Positions 15,582 to 23,580 of a stretch of DNA of 64,000 nt are shown in pieces; positions within the stretch are counted from its first letter, which is position 1, and each line of letters opens with the position of its first letter. The stretch spans positions 434,001 to 498,000 of the forward strand of contig NZ_FMAG01000003.1 of assembly GCF_900094585.1 (NCBI RefSeq), given 5' to 3'. Under the pieces are notes generated by a model. That model made no database searches. It had not been told where the DNA came from and saw only the letters and a list, made by a program, of their open reading frames with translations. This DNA is from Martinezella multihospitum. GTDB lineage: Bacteria > Pseudomonadota > Alphaproteobacteria > Rhizobiales > Rhizobiaceae. A program made the position numbers and the translations under genes.

Positions 15582-17018
15582 ATGAGAAACAGGCCGACGG
15601 TTCTGATCCTACTGATCTCAGCCGTCGGTTTTTTGTTTTTCTGGATCAACAGCCAATGGAGTTCGCCGGTTGGCGCCCCCAGCGCGCCACCTCCAGCAAA
15701 CCTCCCGAAACTCAGGACATTCATCAATCCGCAGGGACATAGCGCCGGCGTTAGCACGCCATTGCTCGACAGCTTCTCCTATCCCGGCGACACGGCTGTG
15801 TGCGATCGCATAGTTGTTCTGAAAAAAGTATACGACACGGACGATCTGCTCGATGTCGGCGATTGCGGCAACCTCTCCAATCTCGCTACTTTCGACAGAA
15901 GTGCGCGGCTGGCGGACCTTGCCGAGAAAATACCAAGTCTCAGCCGAGCCAATTCCGAACTATCGGCGGACGAACAGGATCAGGATGTCGCCCTTGCCTT
16001 GTCCCTGCTGAGGGAAGCACTCGATATCCTTCCTCCGGACAGGCCTGCCATGGCGATGACGGTGCTGGAACATACATGGGTCGCCAGTTTCGCCAGCCAG
16101 AATTTCCCGCGACACGATCCGCCCTTTCTGTTTGCTTCAGCTCTCAACGTCGAGACAGGCAAGGCACAGATCGAGCTCTGCCCCATCTCTGGGCGAAGTG
16201 ACTGCGATAGTTTCATCCCATCCGGAATGATCGACGCTCTGACCGAGGTCGGGCGTTGGCGATCGCAGTATGTCGATCTGGTCGAGGCGGCCGATCTGCT
16301 GGAAAAAAGATACAGCACCCTTCCCAAACCAGCGAAGCAACAGGAGTTGCGTTATGCGCAAGACTTCGCCGGAACACTGGGATACGCCGCCGAAATCGCC
16401 TCCGGCGATCAGTCCATTGTGCTTCTCCGTCGCGCCATCGGACCGCTTTCACGGTGGCTCGACACATATGGGCAGACCACGGATGACTACACCTTATCAA
16501 ATGCGGTCACCGATCTTGGTGCTCAATATGGACGCCTCGCCGACCGAACGCGGAACAAGGATGATGCGAACAAGGCCGTGGAATACGATAGCTGGGCGTA
16601 CCGTATCAGGCAGAAATACACGAGATCCGCGCAATGGACAGCGCTTTGCAATCTCGGAGATTCCACCCTTCTCAAGGCGGAGATCGATCGGGACGAACAA
16701 GGATTTAAGCAAGCGCTGCGGCATCATCGCGAGGCGCTCGCAATTGCGAATGAGACGGGCGAGCAGCAGGATGTGAACTATGCGAAAATGAAACTCGCTC
16801 GCACGTTGCTTCACTATGAACAGGCAGAAGGCGTCTCCCTGACACGCGAGGAGCGGATCGCAATGGCGAAAGAAACCATTGCCACCGCCAACGAGATCAT
16901 CCCGTTCATGCAAACGGCCGGTACGAAAGTCTATCTCAATATCATTCGCAATGTTTTGGCTGGCGCGCAGCAGGATCTAGCTGTGCTGCAGCAAGATGCT
17001 GAAAAAAAAGAAAAATAG
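15582..17018 (+). CDS. Unrecognised membrane-anchored, helix-rich protein
   Basis: A 478-aa protein that I cannot assign. Residues 6-23 (TVLILLISAVGFLFFWI) are a single N-terminal membrane anchor or uncleaved signal; a Pro-rich linker follows; the rest is rich in helices, and about 250-450 looks like degenerate TPR-type repeats (AEIASGDQSIVLLRRAIGPL, ALRHHREALAIANETG). Four cysteines lie in the middle third. It sits 76 bases after preA on the same strand and before the convergent rutR gene, so it may be co-transcribed, yet nothing suggests a pyrimidine enzyme. Its A/T-richer codon choice than preTA may indicate later insertion. Confidence 0.6.
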   Translation: MRNRPTVLILLISAVGFLFFWINSQWSSPVGAPSAPPPANLPKLRTFINPQGHSAGVSTPLLDSFSYPGDTAVCDRIVVLKKVYDTDDLLDVGDCGNLSNLATFDRSARLADLAEKIPSLSRANSELSADEQDQDVALALSLLREALDILPPDRPAMAMTVLEHTWVASFASQNFPRHDPPFLFASALNVETGKAQIELCPISGRSDCDSFIPSGMIDALTEVGRWRSQYVDLVEAADLLEKRYSTLPKPAKQQELRYAQDFAGTLGYAAEIASGDQSIVLLRRAIGPLSRWLDTYGQTTDDYTLSNAVTDLGAQYGRLADRTRNKDDANKAVEYDSWAYRIRQKYTRSAQWTALCNLGDSTLLKAEIDRDEQGFKQALRHHREALAIANETGEQQDVNYAKMKLARTLLHYEQAEGVSLTREERIAMAKETIATANEIIPFMQTAGTKVYLNIIRNVLAGAQQDLAVLQQDAEKKEK

Positions 17019-17060
17019 CTCCGGCTTGCCGTCCCGGCTATCGCGAAACGGGCACTCAAG

Positions 17061-17705
17061 TTAAACGCGCCGAATCCGAAGCCCGTCGACGAAAAGCTGT
17101 TCCAGATAGCGGGCAGCATCTTCGAAACGCCCCTCGCCCGAATGCTCGTCGCCAAGCACGGCACGCACCTGAACGTCGAAATCCGCATAATGCTGCGTGG
17201 TCGACCAGATCGAGAAGATCAGGTGATAAGGATCGCATTTGGCGATCTTGCCGGCCTGAGCCCAGGCGCGGATGACCTCTACCTTTTCATCGACGAGAGC
17301 CTTCAGAGGCCCGCGCAGCTCGTCCTCGACATGCGGAGCACCCTGCAGCATCTCATTGGCGAAAAGCCGGCTTTCACGCGGAAAATCGCGGGCCATTTCG
17401 AGCTTGCGGCGGATATAGGAGCGGATCTCGCTTTCGGGATTGCCATTGGCGTCAAAGGCGCGCAGCGGCTCCAGCCAGGTAAACAGCACGCGGTCGATCA
17501 AAGCCCGGTGCATCGCCTCCTTGGTGCGGAAATAATAGAGCAGATTGGGCTTCGACATGCCGGCGACTTCAGCGATCTGGTCGATCGTGGAACCACGGAA
17601 GCCACTGACGGAAAATACGTCCAGCGCGGCCTCCAGTATGATTTCCTCTTTCGCTTCCTGGATTCGGGTGCGGCGCTGCGTCTTGGCGGCTCTGGGAATG
17701 GCCAT
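17061..17705 (-). CDS. rutR: TetR-family regulator, RutR-like
   Basis: A 214-aa repressor. The TetR helix-turn-helix is at about 18-65 (ILEAALDVFSVSGFRGSTIDQIAEVAGMSKPNLLYYF). The C-terminal region (about 95-205) is of the YcdC/RutR type, which in E. coli binds uracil or thymine and then releases DNA. The gene lies between preTA and hyuC-hydA, divergent from the latter, and an operator-like dyad very close to the RutR consensus occurs in the shared intergenic region. It likely represses pyrimidine breakdown and its own gene until pyrimidines are present. Confidence 0.82.
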   Translation of the reverse strand: MAIPRAAKTQRRTRIQEAKEEIILEAALDVFSVSGFRGSTIDQIAEVAGMSKPNLLYYFRTKEAMHRALIDRVLFTWLEPLRAFDANGNPESEIRSYIRRKLEMARDFPRESRLFANEMLQGAPHVEDELRGPLKALVDEKVEVIRAWAQAGKIAKCDPYHLIFSIWSTTQHYADFDVQVRAVLGDEHSGEGRFEDAARYLEQLFVDGLRIRRV

Positions 17706-18035
17706 GTCTGCTCTGTTTCTCCTTGAAATCCAAGCCTTTCGGCCAAGCCCTCATTCACCCTGTCGATGCATCGGATTTAGGCAATCGCCTGAAATTTTAT
17801 CGGAAATTTTCGTGCTTTTCGTCTTGAGCCGCGCCACGGAAGTTGTAATGTTTACCAATCGGTCAAATTATCCGTCAGATGTTTCTTAAACGCAACTGAC
17901 GATTTTCCGGGCGAGAAAAACAAGACGCCGCTCCGGGATTTGGAATAAGACCAACGGGAACATTAGAGCATGCGCCTTGCATGCTCAGGACAAACAGGTG
18001 AGGATTGCATCATGGTGGCAGCGCCAGGAGAAAAC
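17706..18035. other. rutR/hyuC divergent intergenic region
   Basis: A 330-base stretch without a gene. It holds the RutR-like operator at 17851-17866 and presumably both divergent promoters. An in-frame ATG at 18012 could extend HyuC by 8 residues, but 18036 has the better ribosome site. Confidence 0.6.
17851..17866. promoter_or_regulatory. RutR-like operator
   Basis: TTTACCA-AT-CGGTCAA matches 12 of 14 positions of the E. coli RutR consensus TTGACCA-N2-TGGTCAA. It sits between the rutR-like gene and hyuC-hydA, as expected for a self-regulating local repressor. Confidence 0.65.
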
Positions 18036-19265
18036 ATGCGTATCAATGGCGACCGCCTTTGGGATACGCTGATGGACATGGCGAAAATCGGCCCCGGCAT
18101 TGCCGGCGGCAACAATCGTCAAACGCTGACCGATGCCGACGCTGAAGGACGCAGCCTTTTCAAAACCTGGTGCGACAAGGCCGGGATGACCGTTGGCGTC
18201 GACAAGATGGGTACGATGTTCGCGACCCGCGCCGGCACCGACCCGAATGCACTGCCCGTCTATGTCGGCTCGCATCTCGACACCCAGCCGACCGGCGGCA
18301 AGTATGACGGCGTCCTCGGCGTGCTCGCCGCCCTCGAAGTCGTCCGCACGATGAACGACCTCGGCATCAAGACCAAGCATCCGATCGTGGTCACCAACTG
18401 GGCCAACGAGGAAGGCGCGCGCTTCGCACCGGCCATGCTGGCCTCGGGCGTGTTTGCCGGCATGCACACGCTTGATTATGCCTATGGTCGCAAGGATCCG
18501 GAAGGCAAGACCTATGGCGACGAGCTGAAGCGCATCGGCTGGCTCGGCGATGAAGAGGTCGGCGCCCGCAAGATGCACGCCTATTTCGAATATCACATCG
18601 AGCAGGGTCCGATCCTCGAATCTGAGAACAAGACCATCGGCGTCGTCACGCACTGTCAGGGCCTGTGGTGGCTGGAATTCACGCTGACCGGCAAGGAAGC
18701 CCATACCGGCTCGACGCCGATGGCCATGCGCGTCAATGCCGGCCTTGCCATGTCGCGCATCGTCGAGATGGTGCAGAGCGTGGCGATGGAAAACCAGCCC
18801 GGCGCAGTTGCCGGCGTCGGTCAGGTCTTCTTCTCGCCGAACTCGCGCAACGTCCTGCCCGGCAAGGTGGTCTTTACGGTCGACCTGCGCACGCCCGACA
18901 AGGAAAAGCTCGATCGCATGCGCGCCAAGATCGAAACCGAGGGCAAGAAGATCGCCGAAGCCCTTGGCGTCGGCTGCTCGGTGGAAGCCATCGGCCATTT
19001 CGAGCCGGTGACCTTTGATCCGAAGCTCGTTACCTCAGTGCGCAATGCAGCCGAGAAGCTCGGCTACAGCCACATGAACATCATCTCCGGCGCAGGTCAC
19101 GATGCCTGCTGGGCCGCCAAGGTCGCCCCCGCCACGATGGTCATGTGCCCCTGCGTCGGCGGCCTCTCGCACAACGAAGCCGAAGAAATCTCCAAGGAAT
19201 GGGCTGCCGCCGGCGCGGATGTGCTGTTCCACGCAGTCGTCGAGACGGCGGAGATCGTGGCCTGA
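18036..19265 (+). CDS. hyuC: Zn-dependent N-carbamoyl-beta-alanine amidohydrolase
   Basis: A 409-aa M20-type metal amidohydrolase. Metal-site motifs are VGSHLDTQPTGGKYDGVLGVLA (near residue 80), NWANEEGARF (near 122) and the EYHIEQGP segment (near 187). In this context it cleaves N-carbamoyl-beta-alanine (or the 2-methyl form) to beta-alanine, CO2 and ammonia, the last step of reductive pyrimidine breakdown. The ATG at 18036 has AGGAG 6 bases upstream. hydA follows 48 bases later. The family also includes L-carbamoylase and allantoate amidohydrolase, so specificity is inferred from neighbours. Confidence 0.88.
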   Translation: MRINGDRLWDTLMDMAKIGPGIAGGNNRQTLTDADAEGRSLFKTWCDKAGMTVGVDKMGTMFATRAGTDPNALPVYVGSHLDTQPTGGKYDGVLGVLAALEVVRTMNDLGIKTKHPIVVTNWANEEGARFAPAMLASGVFAGMHTLDYAYGRKDPEGKTYGDELKRIGWLGDEEVGARKMHAYFEYHIEQGPILESENKTIGVVTHCQGLWWLEFTLTGKEAHTGSTPMAMRVNAGLAMSRIVEMVQSVAMENQPGAVAGVGQVFFSPNSRNVLPGKVVFTVDLRTPDKEKLDRMRAKIETEGKKIAEALGVGCSVEAIGHFEPVTFDPKLVTSVRNAAEKLGYSHMNIISGAGHDACWAAKVAPATMVMCPCVGGLSHNEAEEISKEWAAAGADVLFHAVVETAEIVA

Positions 19266-19313
19266 CGGCCACGATTCCCAACATCGGAACTTCACACATC
19301 TGGAGCATGCGCC

Positions 19314-20768
19314 ATGAGCACAGTTATCAAGGGTGGAACCATCGTCACGGCCGACCTGACCTATAAGGCGGACGTCAAGGTCGAAGGCGGCAAGATCGTC
19401 GAAATCGGCCAGAATCTCACGGGCAACGAAGTGCTGGATGCTTCCGGCTGTTATGTGATGCCCGGCGGTATCGATCCGCACACGCATCTCGAAATGCCGT
19501 TCATGGGCACCTATTCCTCCGACGATTTCGAGAGCGGCACCCGCGCGGCTCTTGCCGGCGGCACGACGATGGTCGTCGACTTCGCACTCCCATCGCCCGG
19601 CCAATCGCTGCTCGAAGCACTGACGATGTGGGACAACAAATCCACCCGCGCCACCTGCGACTACTCCTTCCATATGGCGATCACCTGGTGGGGCGAACAG
19701 GTCTTCAACGAGATGGAAGCCGTCGTCCGCGACAAGGGCATCAACACATTCAAGCATTTCATGGCCTACAAGGGCGCGCTGATGGTGGATGACGACGAGA
19801 TGTTCTCCTCGTTCCAGCGCTGTGCCGAGCTCGGCGCTTTGCCGCTCGTCCACGCCGAAAACGGCGACGTGGTCGCGCAGATGCAGGCAAAGCTTCTGGC
19901 AGAAGGCAATAACGGGCCGGAGGCGCACGCCTATTCCCGCCCGGCCGAGGTCGAAGGCGAGGCAACGAACCGCGCCATCATGATTGCCGATATGGCCGGC
20001 TCGCCCGTCTATATCGTCCACACCTCCTGCGAACAGGCGCACGAAGCCATCCGCCGCGCCCGCCAGAAGGGCATGCGCGTTTATGGCGAGCCGCTGATCC
20101 AGCACCTGACGCTCGACGAAGGCGAATATGCCAATGCGGATTGGGACCATGCCGCCCGTCGCGTCATGTCGCCGCCCTTCCGCAACAAGCAGCATCAGGA
20201 CAGCCTCTGGGCCGGCCTTGCCTCCGGCTCGCTGCAGGTCGTTGCGACCGACCATTGCGCCTTTACGACCGAGCAGAAGCGCTTCGGCCTCAACGACTTT
20301 ACCAAGATCCCGAACGGCACCGGCGGCCTCGAAGACCGCATGCCGATGCTCTGGACCCATGGCGTCAACACCGGCCGCCTGACGATGAACGAATTTGTCG
20401 CCGTCACCTCGACCAACATCGCCAAGATCCTCAACGTCTATCCGAAGAAGGGCGCGATCCTCGTCGGTGCGGATGCCGATATCGTCGTCTGGGATCCGAA
20501 GCGCTCGAAGACCATCACCGCCAAGACGCAGCAGTCGGCGATCGATTACAACGTCTTCGAAGGCAAGGAAGTCACCGGCCTGCCACGCTATACGCTGACA
20601 CGCGGTGTCGTCGCCATCGAGGAAGGTGCGATCAAGACCAGGGAAGGCCACGGCGAATTCGTCAAGCGCGAGCCGTTCACCGCCGTCAACCGGGCGCTTT
20701 CGACCTGGAAGGAAGTCACCGCGCCGCGCAAGGTTCAGCGCAGCGGCATCCCCGCAAGCGGGGTATGA
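19314..20768 (+). CDS. hydA: Dihydropyrimidinase / D-hydantoinase
   Basis: A 484-aa cyclic amidohydrolase. Metal ligands are seen in GGIDPHTHLEMPF (near residue 58) and the carbamylated-lysine site in FKHFMAYKG (near 150); further histidines are in VHAENGD and VHTSCEQAHE. It hydrolyses dihydrouracil/dihydrothymine to the N-carbamoyl amino acids that HyuC then cleaves. Length is typical. It lies between hyuC and the ABC transporter genes, with a leftward cupin gene between. Confidence 0.92.
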   Translation: MSTVIKGGTIVTADLTYKADVKVEGGKIVEIGQNLTGNEVLDASGCYVMPGGIDPHTHLEMPFMGTYSSDDFESGTRAALAGGTTMVVDFALPSPGQSLLEALTMWDNKSTRATCDYSFHMAITWWGEQVFNEMEAVVRDKGINTFKHFMAYKGALMVDDDEMFSSFQRCAELGALPLVHAENGDVVAQMQAKLLAEGNNGPEAHAYSRPAEVEGEATNRAIMIADMAGSPVYIVHTSCEQAHEAIRRARQKGMRVYGEPLIQHLTLDEGEYANADWDHAARRVMSPPFRNKQHQDSLWAGLASGSLQVVATDHCAFTTEQKRFGLNDFTKIPNGTGGLEDRMPMLWTHGVNTGRLTMNEFVAVTSTNIAKILNVYPKKGAILVGADADIVVWDPKRSKTITAKTQQSAIDYNVFEGKEVTGLPRYTLTRGVVAIEEGAIKTREGHGEFVKREPFTAVNRALSTWKEVTAPRKVQRSGIPASGV

Positions 20769-20778
20769 CCGCTTGCGA

Positions 20779-21216
20779 TCAGCGCTTCGGCTCATCGGCC
20801 GCCTGGCGCGGCACATACCGCTCCAGATCCGGCAGCAGGACGACGCTTTCCTGCTCGTTCGGGTCGGTGCGGGCGATGACCGCTGTCGCCGGCCGGTCGC
20901 TGAGATTAGCTGGAAGGTGCGGAACGCCGGCCGGGATATAGAACATCTCACCCTCACGCACGATCACATGCTCTTCCAGCTCGTCTCCGAACCAGCAATG
21001 TGTCTCGCCGGAAACAGCATAGATCGCCGTTTCATGCGAGGCGTGAAGATGGGCCTTGGCGCGGGCGCCCGGCGGAATCGTCAGGAGATGCATGCAGATC
21101 CCCGTCGAGCCCACTGTCTCGGCGGCAATCCCTTCAAAATAGCTGAGGCCCTGTTTTCCGGCATAGGTGCTGCCGGGCCGCACGATACGGCAGGTGGGCT
21201 TCGATGACAGACTCAT
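20779..21216 (-). CDS. Cupin-domain protein
   Basis: A 145-aa single-domain cupin. The metal-binding cupin motif 1 is HLHASHETAIYAVSGE (near residues 58-73) and motif 2 is EGEMFYIPAGVPHLP (near 89-103). Small cupins act as isomerases, dioxygenases or binding proteins; the substrate here is unknown. The start at 21216 (MSLSSKP) is chosen because the upstream extension is Cys-rich and lacks family character. It is convergent with hydA and lies within the pyrimidine region, so a role there is only suggested. Confidence 0.7.
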   Translation of the reverse strand: MSLSSKPTCRIVRPGSTYAGKQGLSYFEGIAAETVGSTGICMHLLTIPPGARAKAHLHASHETAIYAVSGETHCWFGDELEEHVIVREGEMFYIPAGVPHLPANLSDRPATAVIARTDPNEQESVVLLPDLERYVPRQAADEPKR

Positions 21217-21340
21217 GGCATTGCTCTCCCGGATCCAGCAGCCACAAGGCGCCCTCGCCTTTTCAAGCTGCAGCAATGCCAAACAGGATAACACGCAATC
21301 CGCCCCATCCATGTGGCGAAAACAGGACTGGTAGGTGTTA

Positions 21341-22132
21341 ATGACGTCATCCGCTTCCTCCGTCGTCTCCGCGCGGAATCTCTGTCTCACCTACAATACG
21401 AATGACGGGCCGGTGCATGCACTGAGCAATGTCGATCTCGACGTGCGCAAGGGCGATTTCGTCTCCTTCATCGGCCCTTCGGGCTGCGGCAAGACCACCT
21501 TCCTGCGCGTTATCGCCGATCTCGAGCGAAAGACCTCGGGCGATATCAGTGTCAATGGCATGACGCCGGAAGAGGCGCGCAAGGCCCGCGCCTACGGCTA
21601 CGTCTTCCAGGCAGCCGCGCTCTATCCCTGGCGCACGATCGAGAAGAACATCGCTCTCCCGCTCGAGATCATGGGCTACGACAGGCAAGAGCAGGCCAAA
21701 CGCATTGCCCGGACCCTTGAACTCGTCAATCTCAACGGCTTCGAACACAAGTTCCCCTGGCAGCTTTCGGGCGGCATGCAGCAACGCGCCTCCATTGCCC
21801 GCGCCTTGGCTTTCGATGCCGATCTTCTCTTGATGGACGAGCCCTTCGGCGCGCTGGACGAAATCGTTCGTGACCACCTCAACGAACAACTACTGAAACT
21901 CTGGAAGCAGACGAACAAGACCATATGCTTCGTCACCCACTCCATTCCTGAAGCGGTCTATCTCTCGACGAAGATCGTGGTCATGTCGCCGCGCCCTGGC
22001 CGCGTCACCGATGTCATCGAATCCACGCTCCCGGCGGAGCGGCCGCTCGGCATTCGCGAAACGCCGGAATTCCTCGAAATCGCCCACCGCGTCCGGGAAG
22101 GGCTGAGAGCAGGTCACAGCTATGAGGAATAG
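21341..22132 (+). CDS. ABC transporter ATP-binding protein (NMT1/TauB type)
   Basis: A 263-aa ATPase with Walker A GPSGCGKTTF near residue 44, signature LSGGMQQRASIARAL near 143, Walker B LLLMDEPFGALDE and the switch His in FVTHSIPEAV. It belongs with the two permeases and the NMT1-like binding protein downstream; the set probably imports a pyrimidine or related ring compound for the adjacent catabolic genes. The ATG at 21341 follows an AGG; a GTG two codons earlier is possible. A palindromic repeat follows the gene. Confidence 0.85.
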   Translation: MTSSASSVVSARNLCLTYNTNDGPVHALSNVDLDVRKGDFVSFIGPSGCGKTTFLRVIADLERKTSGDISVNGMTPEEARKARAYGYVFQAAALYPWRTIEKNIALPLEIMGYDRQEQAKRIARTLELVNLNGFEHKFPWQLSGGMQQRASIARALAFDADLLLMDEPFGALDEIVRDHLNEQLLKLWKQTNKTICFVTHSIPEAVYLSTKIVVMSPRPGRVTDVIESTLPAERPLGIRETPEFLEIAHRVREGLRAGHSYEE

Positions 22133-22160
22133 GATGATGGATAGCTCCGTCGCATGGCAG

Positions 22161-22330
22161 CCCCTCACCCTGACCCTCTCCCCGCCTGCGGGGAGAGGGA
22201 ACGACCTCAACTCGACCGCCAATCTCGCTTGCCGATGGGAAGGCTGTGGGCGCTACTATCCCCTTCTCCCCGTCAAAACGGGGAGAAGGTGGCCGCCCTT
22301 CGACAAAAGCTCAGGAGGCCGGATGAGGGG
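22161..22330. repeat. Palindromic intergenic repeat (RIME-like)
   Basis: About 170 bases bounded by CCCCTCACCC and GGATGAGGGG, with two internal hairpins: CCCTCTCCCCGC against GCGGGGAGAGGG, and CCTTCTCCCCGT against ACGGGGAGAAGG. Such mosaic palindromes occur in many copies between rhizobial genes (RIME-type elements). It sits inside the transporter operon, between the ATPase and the small membrane protein. Confidence 0.7.
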
Positions 22331-22354
22331 CTTTGCTGCGACGGGAGGGATACT

Positions 22355-22690
22355 ATGAACCCGCAATTCCTCCTCTGGCTTGTCGGCGCGATGGCGATCT
22401 TCATCAGCGGAGCGACAGCCTCGCGCGCCTACATAACCAACAACAACATGTTGGTGCTGATCCTCGCCCTCATCCTCTATTGCATCGGCAATCTGATGAT
22501 GGTGCGGCTGATGCGCGAGGGCGGGCTCGGCCTCGCGATCTCGGCCTCCTCCATCGCCCAGCTGGTCGTCGTCAACGTCATCGCCTTCATCGTGTTTGGC
22601 GAGCGGCTGAGCCTGCAGCAGCTTGCCGGCGTCGGGCTGGGCATCGCCGCCATGGTCCTCATGCTGTTTCCCGCGCAAGGAAGGGCATGA
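22355..22690 (+). CDS. Small four-helix membrane protein, SMR/EamA-like
   Basis: A 111-aa protein with four predicted membrane helices (about 5-24, 31-49, 57-79, 86-106) and the SMR/DMT feature of a helix ending in FGERLSLQQLAGVGLGIAA, as in small multidrug-resistance and EamA half-proteins. The start at 22355 has GGGAGGG upstream. Its stop overlaps the start of the first permease (ATGA), so it is translationally coupled to an ABC transporter, an unusual pairing. Function is unknown; a homodimeric exporter is possible. Confidence 0.7.
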   Translation: MNPQFLLWLVGAMAIFISGATASRAYITNNNMLVLILALILYCIGNLMMVRLMREGGLGLAISASSIAQLVVVNVIAFIVFGERLSLQQLAGVGLGIAAMVLMLFPAQGRA

Positions 22691-23580
22691 GCATGGAGAA
22701 GGAACAGTTCTTCAAGCACAAGTTCCTGCCGGTGACGACCATCGTTCTGGCAATCATCCTGCTCTGGTACATCTTCGCGGTTATCCTCAACGCACCGTTC
22801 CAGCGCGATATGGATCGGCGCGGCAACGTCACCTCGACGACGATGGAATTCATCGGCAAGACATTGTCGCAACCGAAACCGACCCTGCCCGCACCGCACC
22901 AGGTGGCGCAGAATGTCTTCGAAAACACCTTCCTGCGGGTACCCACCAGCAACCGCAGCCTCGTCTACAATGCCTGGGTCACGCTGGCGCCGACGGCCGT
23001 CGGTTTTGCCTTCGGTACGATCCTCGGCGTGCTCTTTGCCGTCGGCATCGTCCATCTCGTCGCACTCGACCGCAGTCTCATGCCCTGGATCATCGCGTCG
23101 CAGACGATCCCGATCCTCGCCATCGCGCCGACGATCATCGTCGTCTTCAGCGCGCTTGGCATAGACGGGCTGATCCCGAAGGCGCTGATTTCCACCTATC
23201 TGTCGTTCTTCCCCGTAACGGTCGGCATGACAAAGGGGCTGCGCTCGCCGGAAATCATGCATCTCGACCTGATGCGCACCTATAATGCCAGCAGCTGGCA
23301 GACCTTCTGGAAACTGCGCGTACCGGCATCGATCCCGTTCCTCTTCACCTCCATGAAGGTCGCGATCGCCGCAAGCCTCGTCGGAACGATCGTCGGCGAG
23401 TTGCCCACGGGTGCCGTCGCCGGTATCGGTGCAAAGCTGCTCGCCGGCTCCTATTACAGCCAGACGATTGATATATGGGCAGCCCTTGTCGCCGGCTCCG
23501 TTCTGGCCGCTATCTTGGTCGGCATCGTCAGCATCGCGGCGCGCATTGTCGACCGTTCGATGGGAGGCAGAACGGCATGA
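22687..23580 (+). CDS. ABC transporter permease (TauC/SsuC type)
   Basis: A 297-aa inner-membrane permease. A first helix lies at about 14-34, followed by a roughly 75-residue loop, then five or six helices. The ATPase-coupling loop is near 195-215 (LRSPEIMHLDLMRTYNASSWQTFWKLRVPAS). It forms the transport channel with the next permease. Starts overlap on both sides (ATGA junctions), showing tight coupling within the operon. Confidence 0.88.
   Translation: MSMEKEQFFKHKFLPVTTIVLAIILLWYIFAVILNAPFQRDMDRRGNVTSTTMEFIGKTLSQPKPTLPAPHQVAQNVFENTFLRVPTSNRSLVYNAWVTLAPTAVGFAFGTILGVLFAVGIVHLVALDRSLMPWIIASQTIPILAIAPTIIVVFSALGIDGLIPKALISTYLSFFPVTVGMTKGLRSPEIMHLDLMRTYNASSWQTFWKLRVPASIPFLFTSMKVAIAASLVGTIVGELPTGAVAGIGAKLLAGSYYSQTIDIWAALVAGSVLAAILVGIVSIAARIVDRSMGGRTA

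Noticed and set aside
19035..20957. A 640-aa frame on the minus strand
   Set aside because: It is antisense to hydA and parts of hyuC and the cupin gene, with low-complexity His/Asp-rich sequence typical of shadow frames.
22161..22330. CRISPR array
   Set aside because: The repeated blocks are inverted, not direct, and there are no regular spacers or cas genes.
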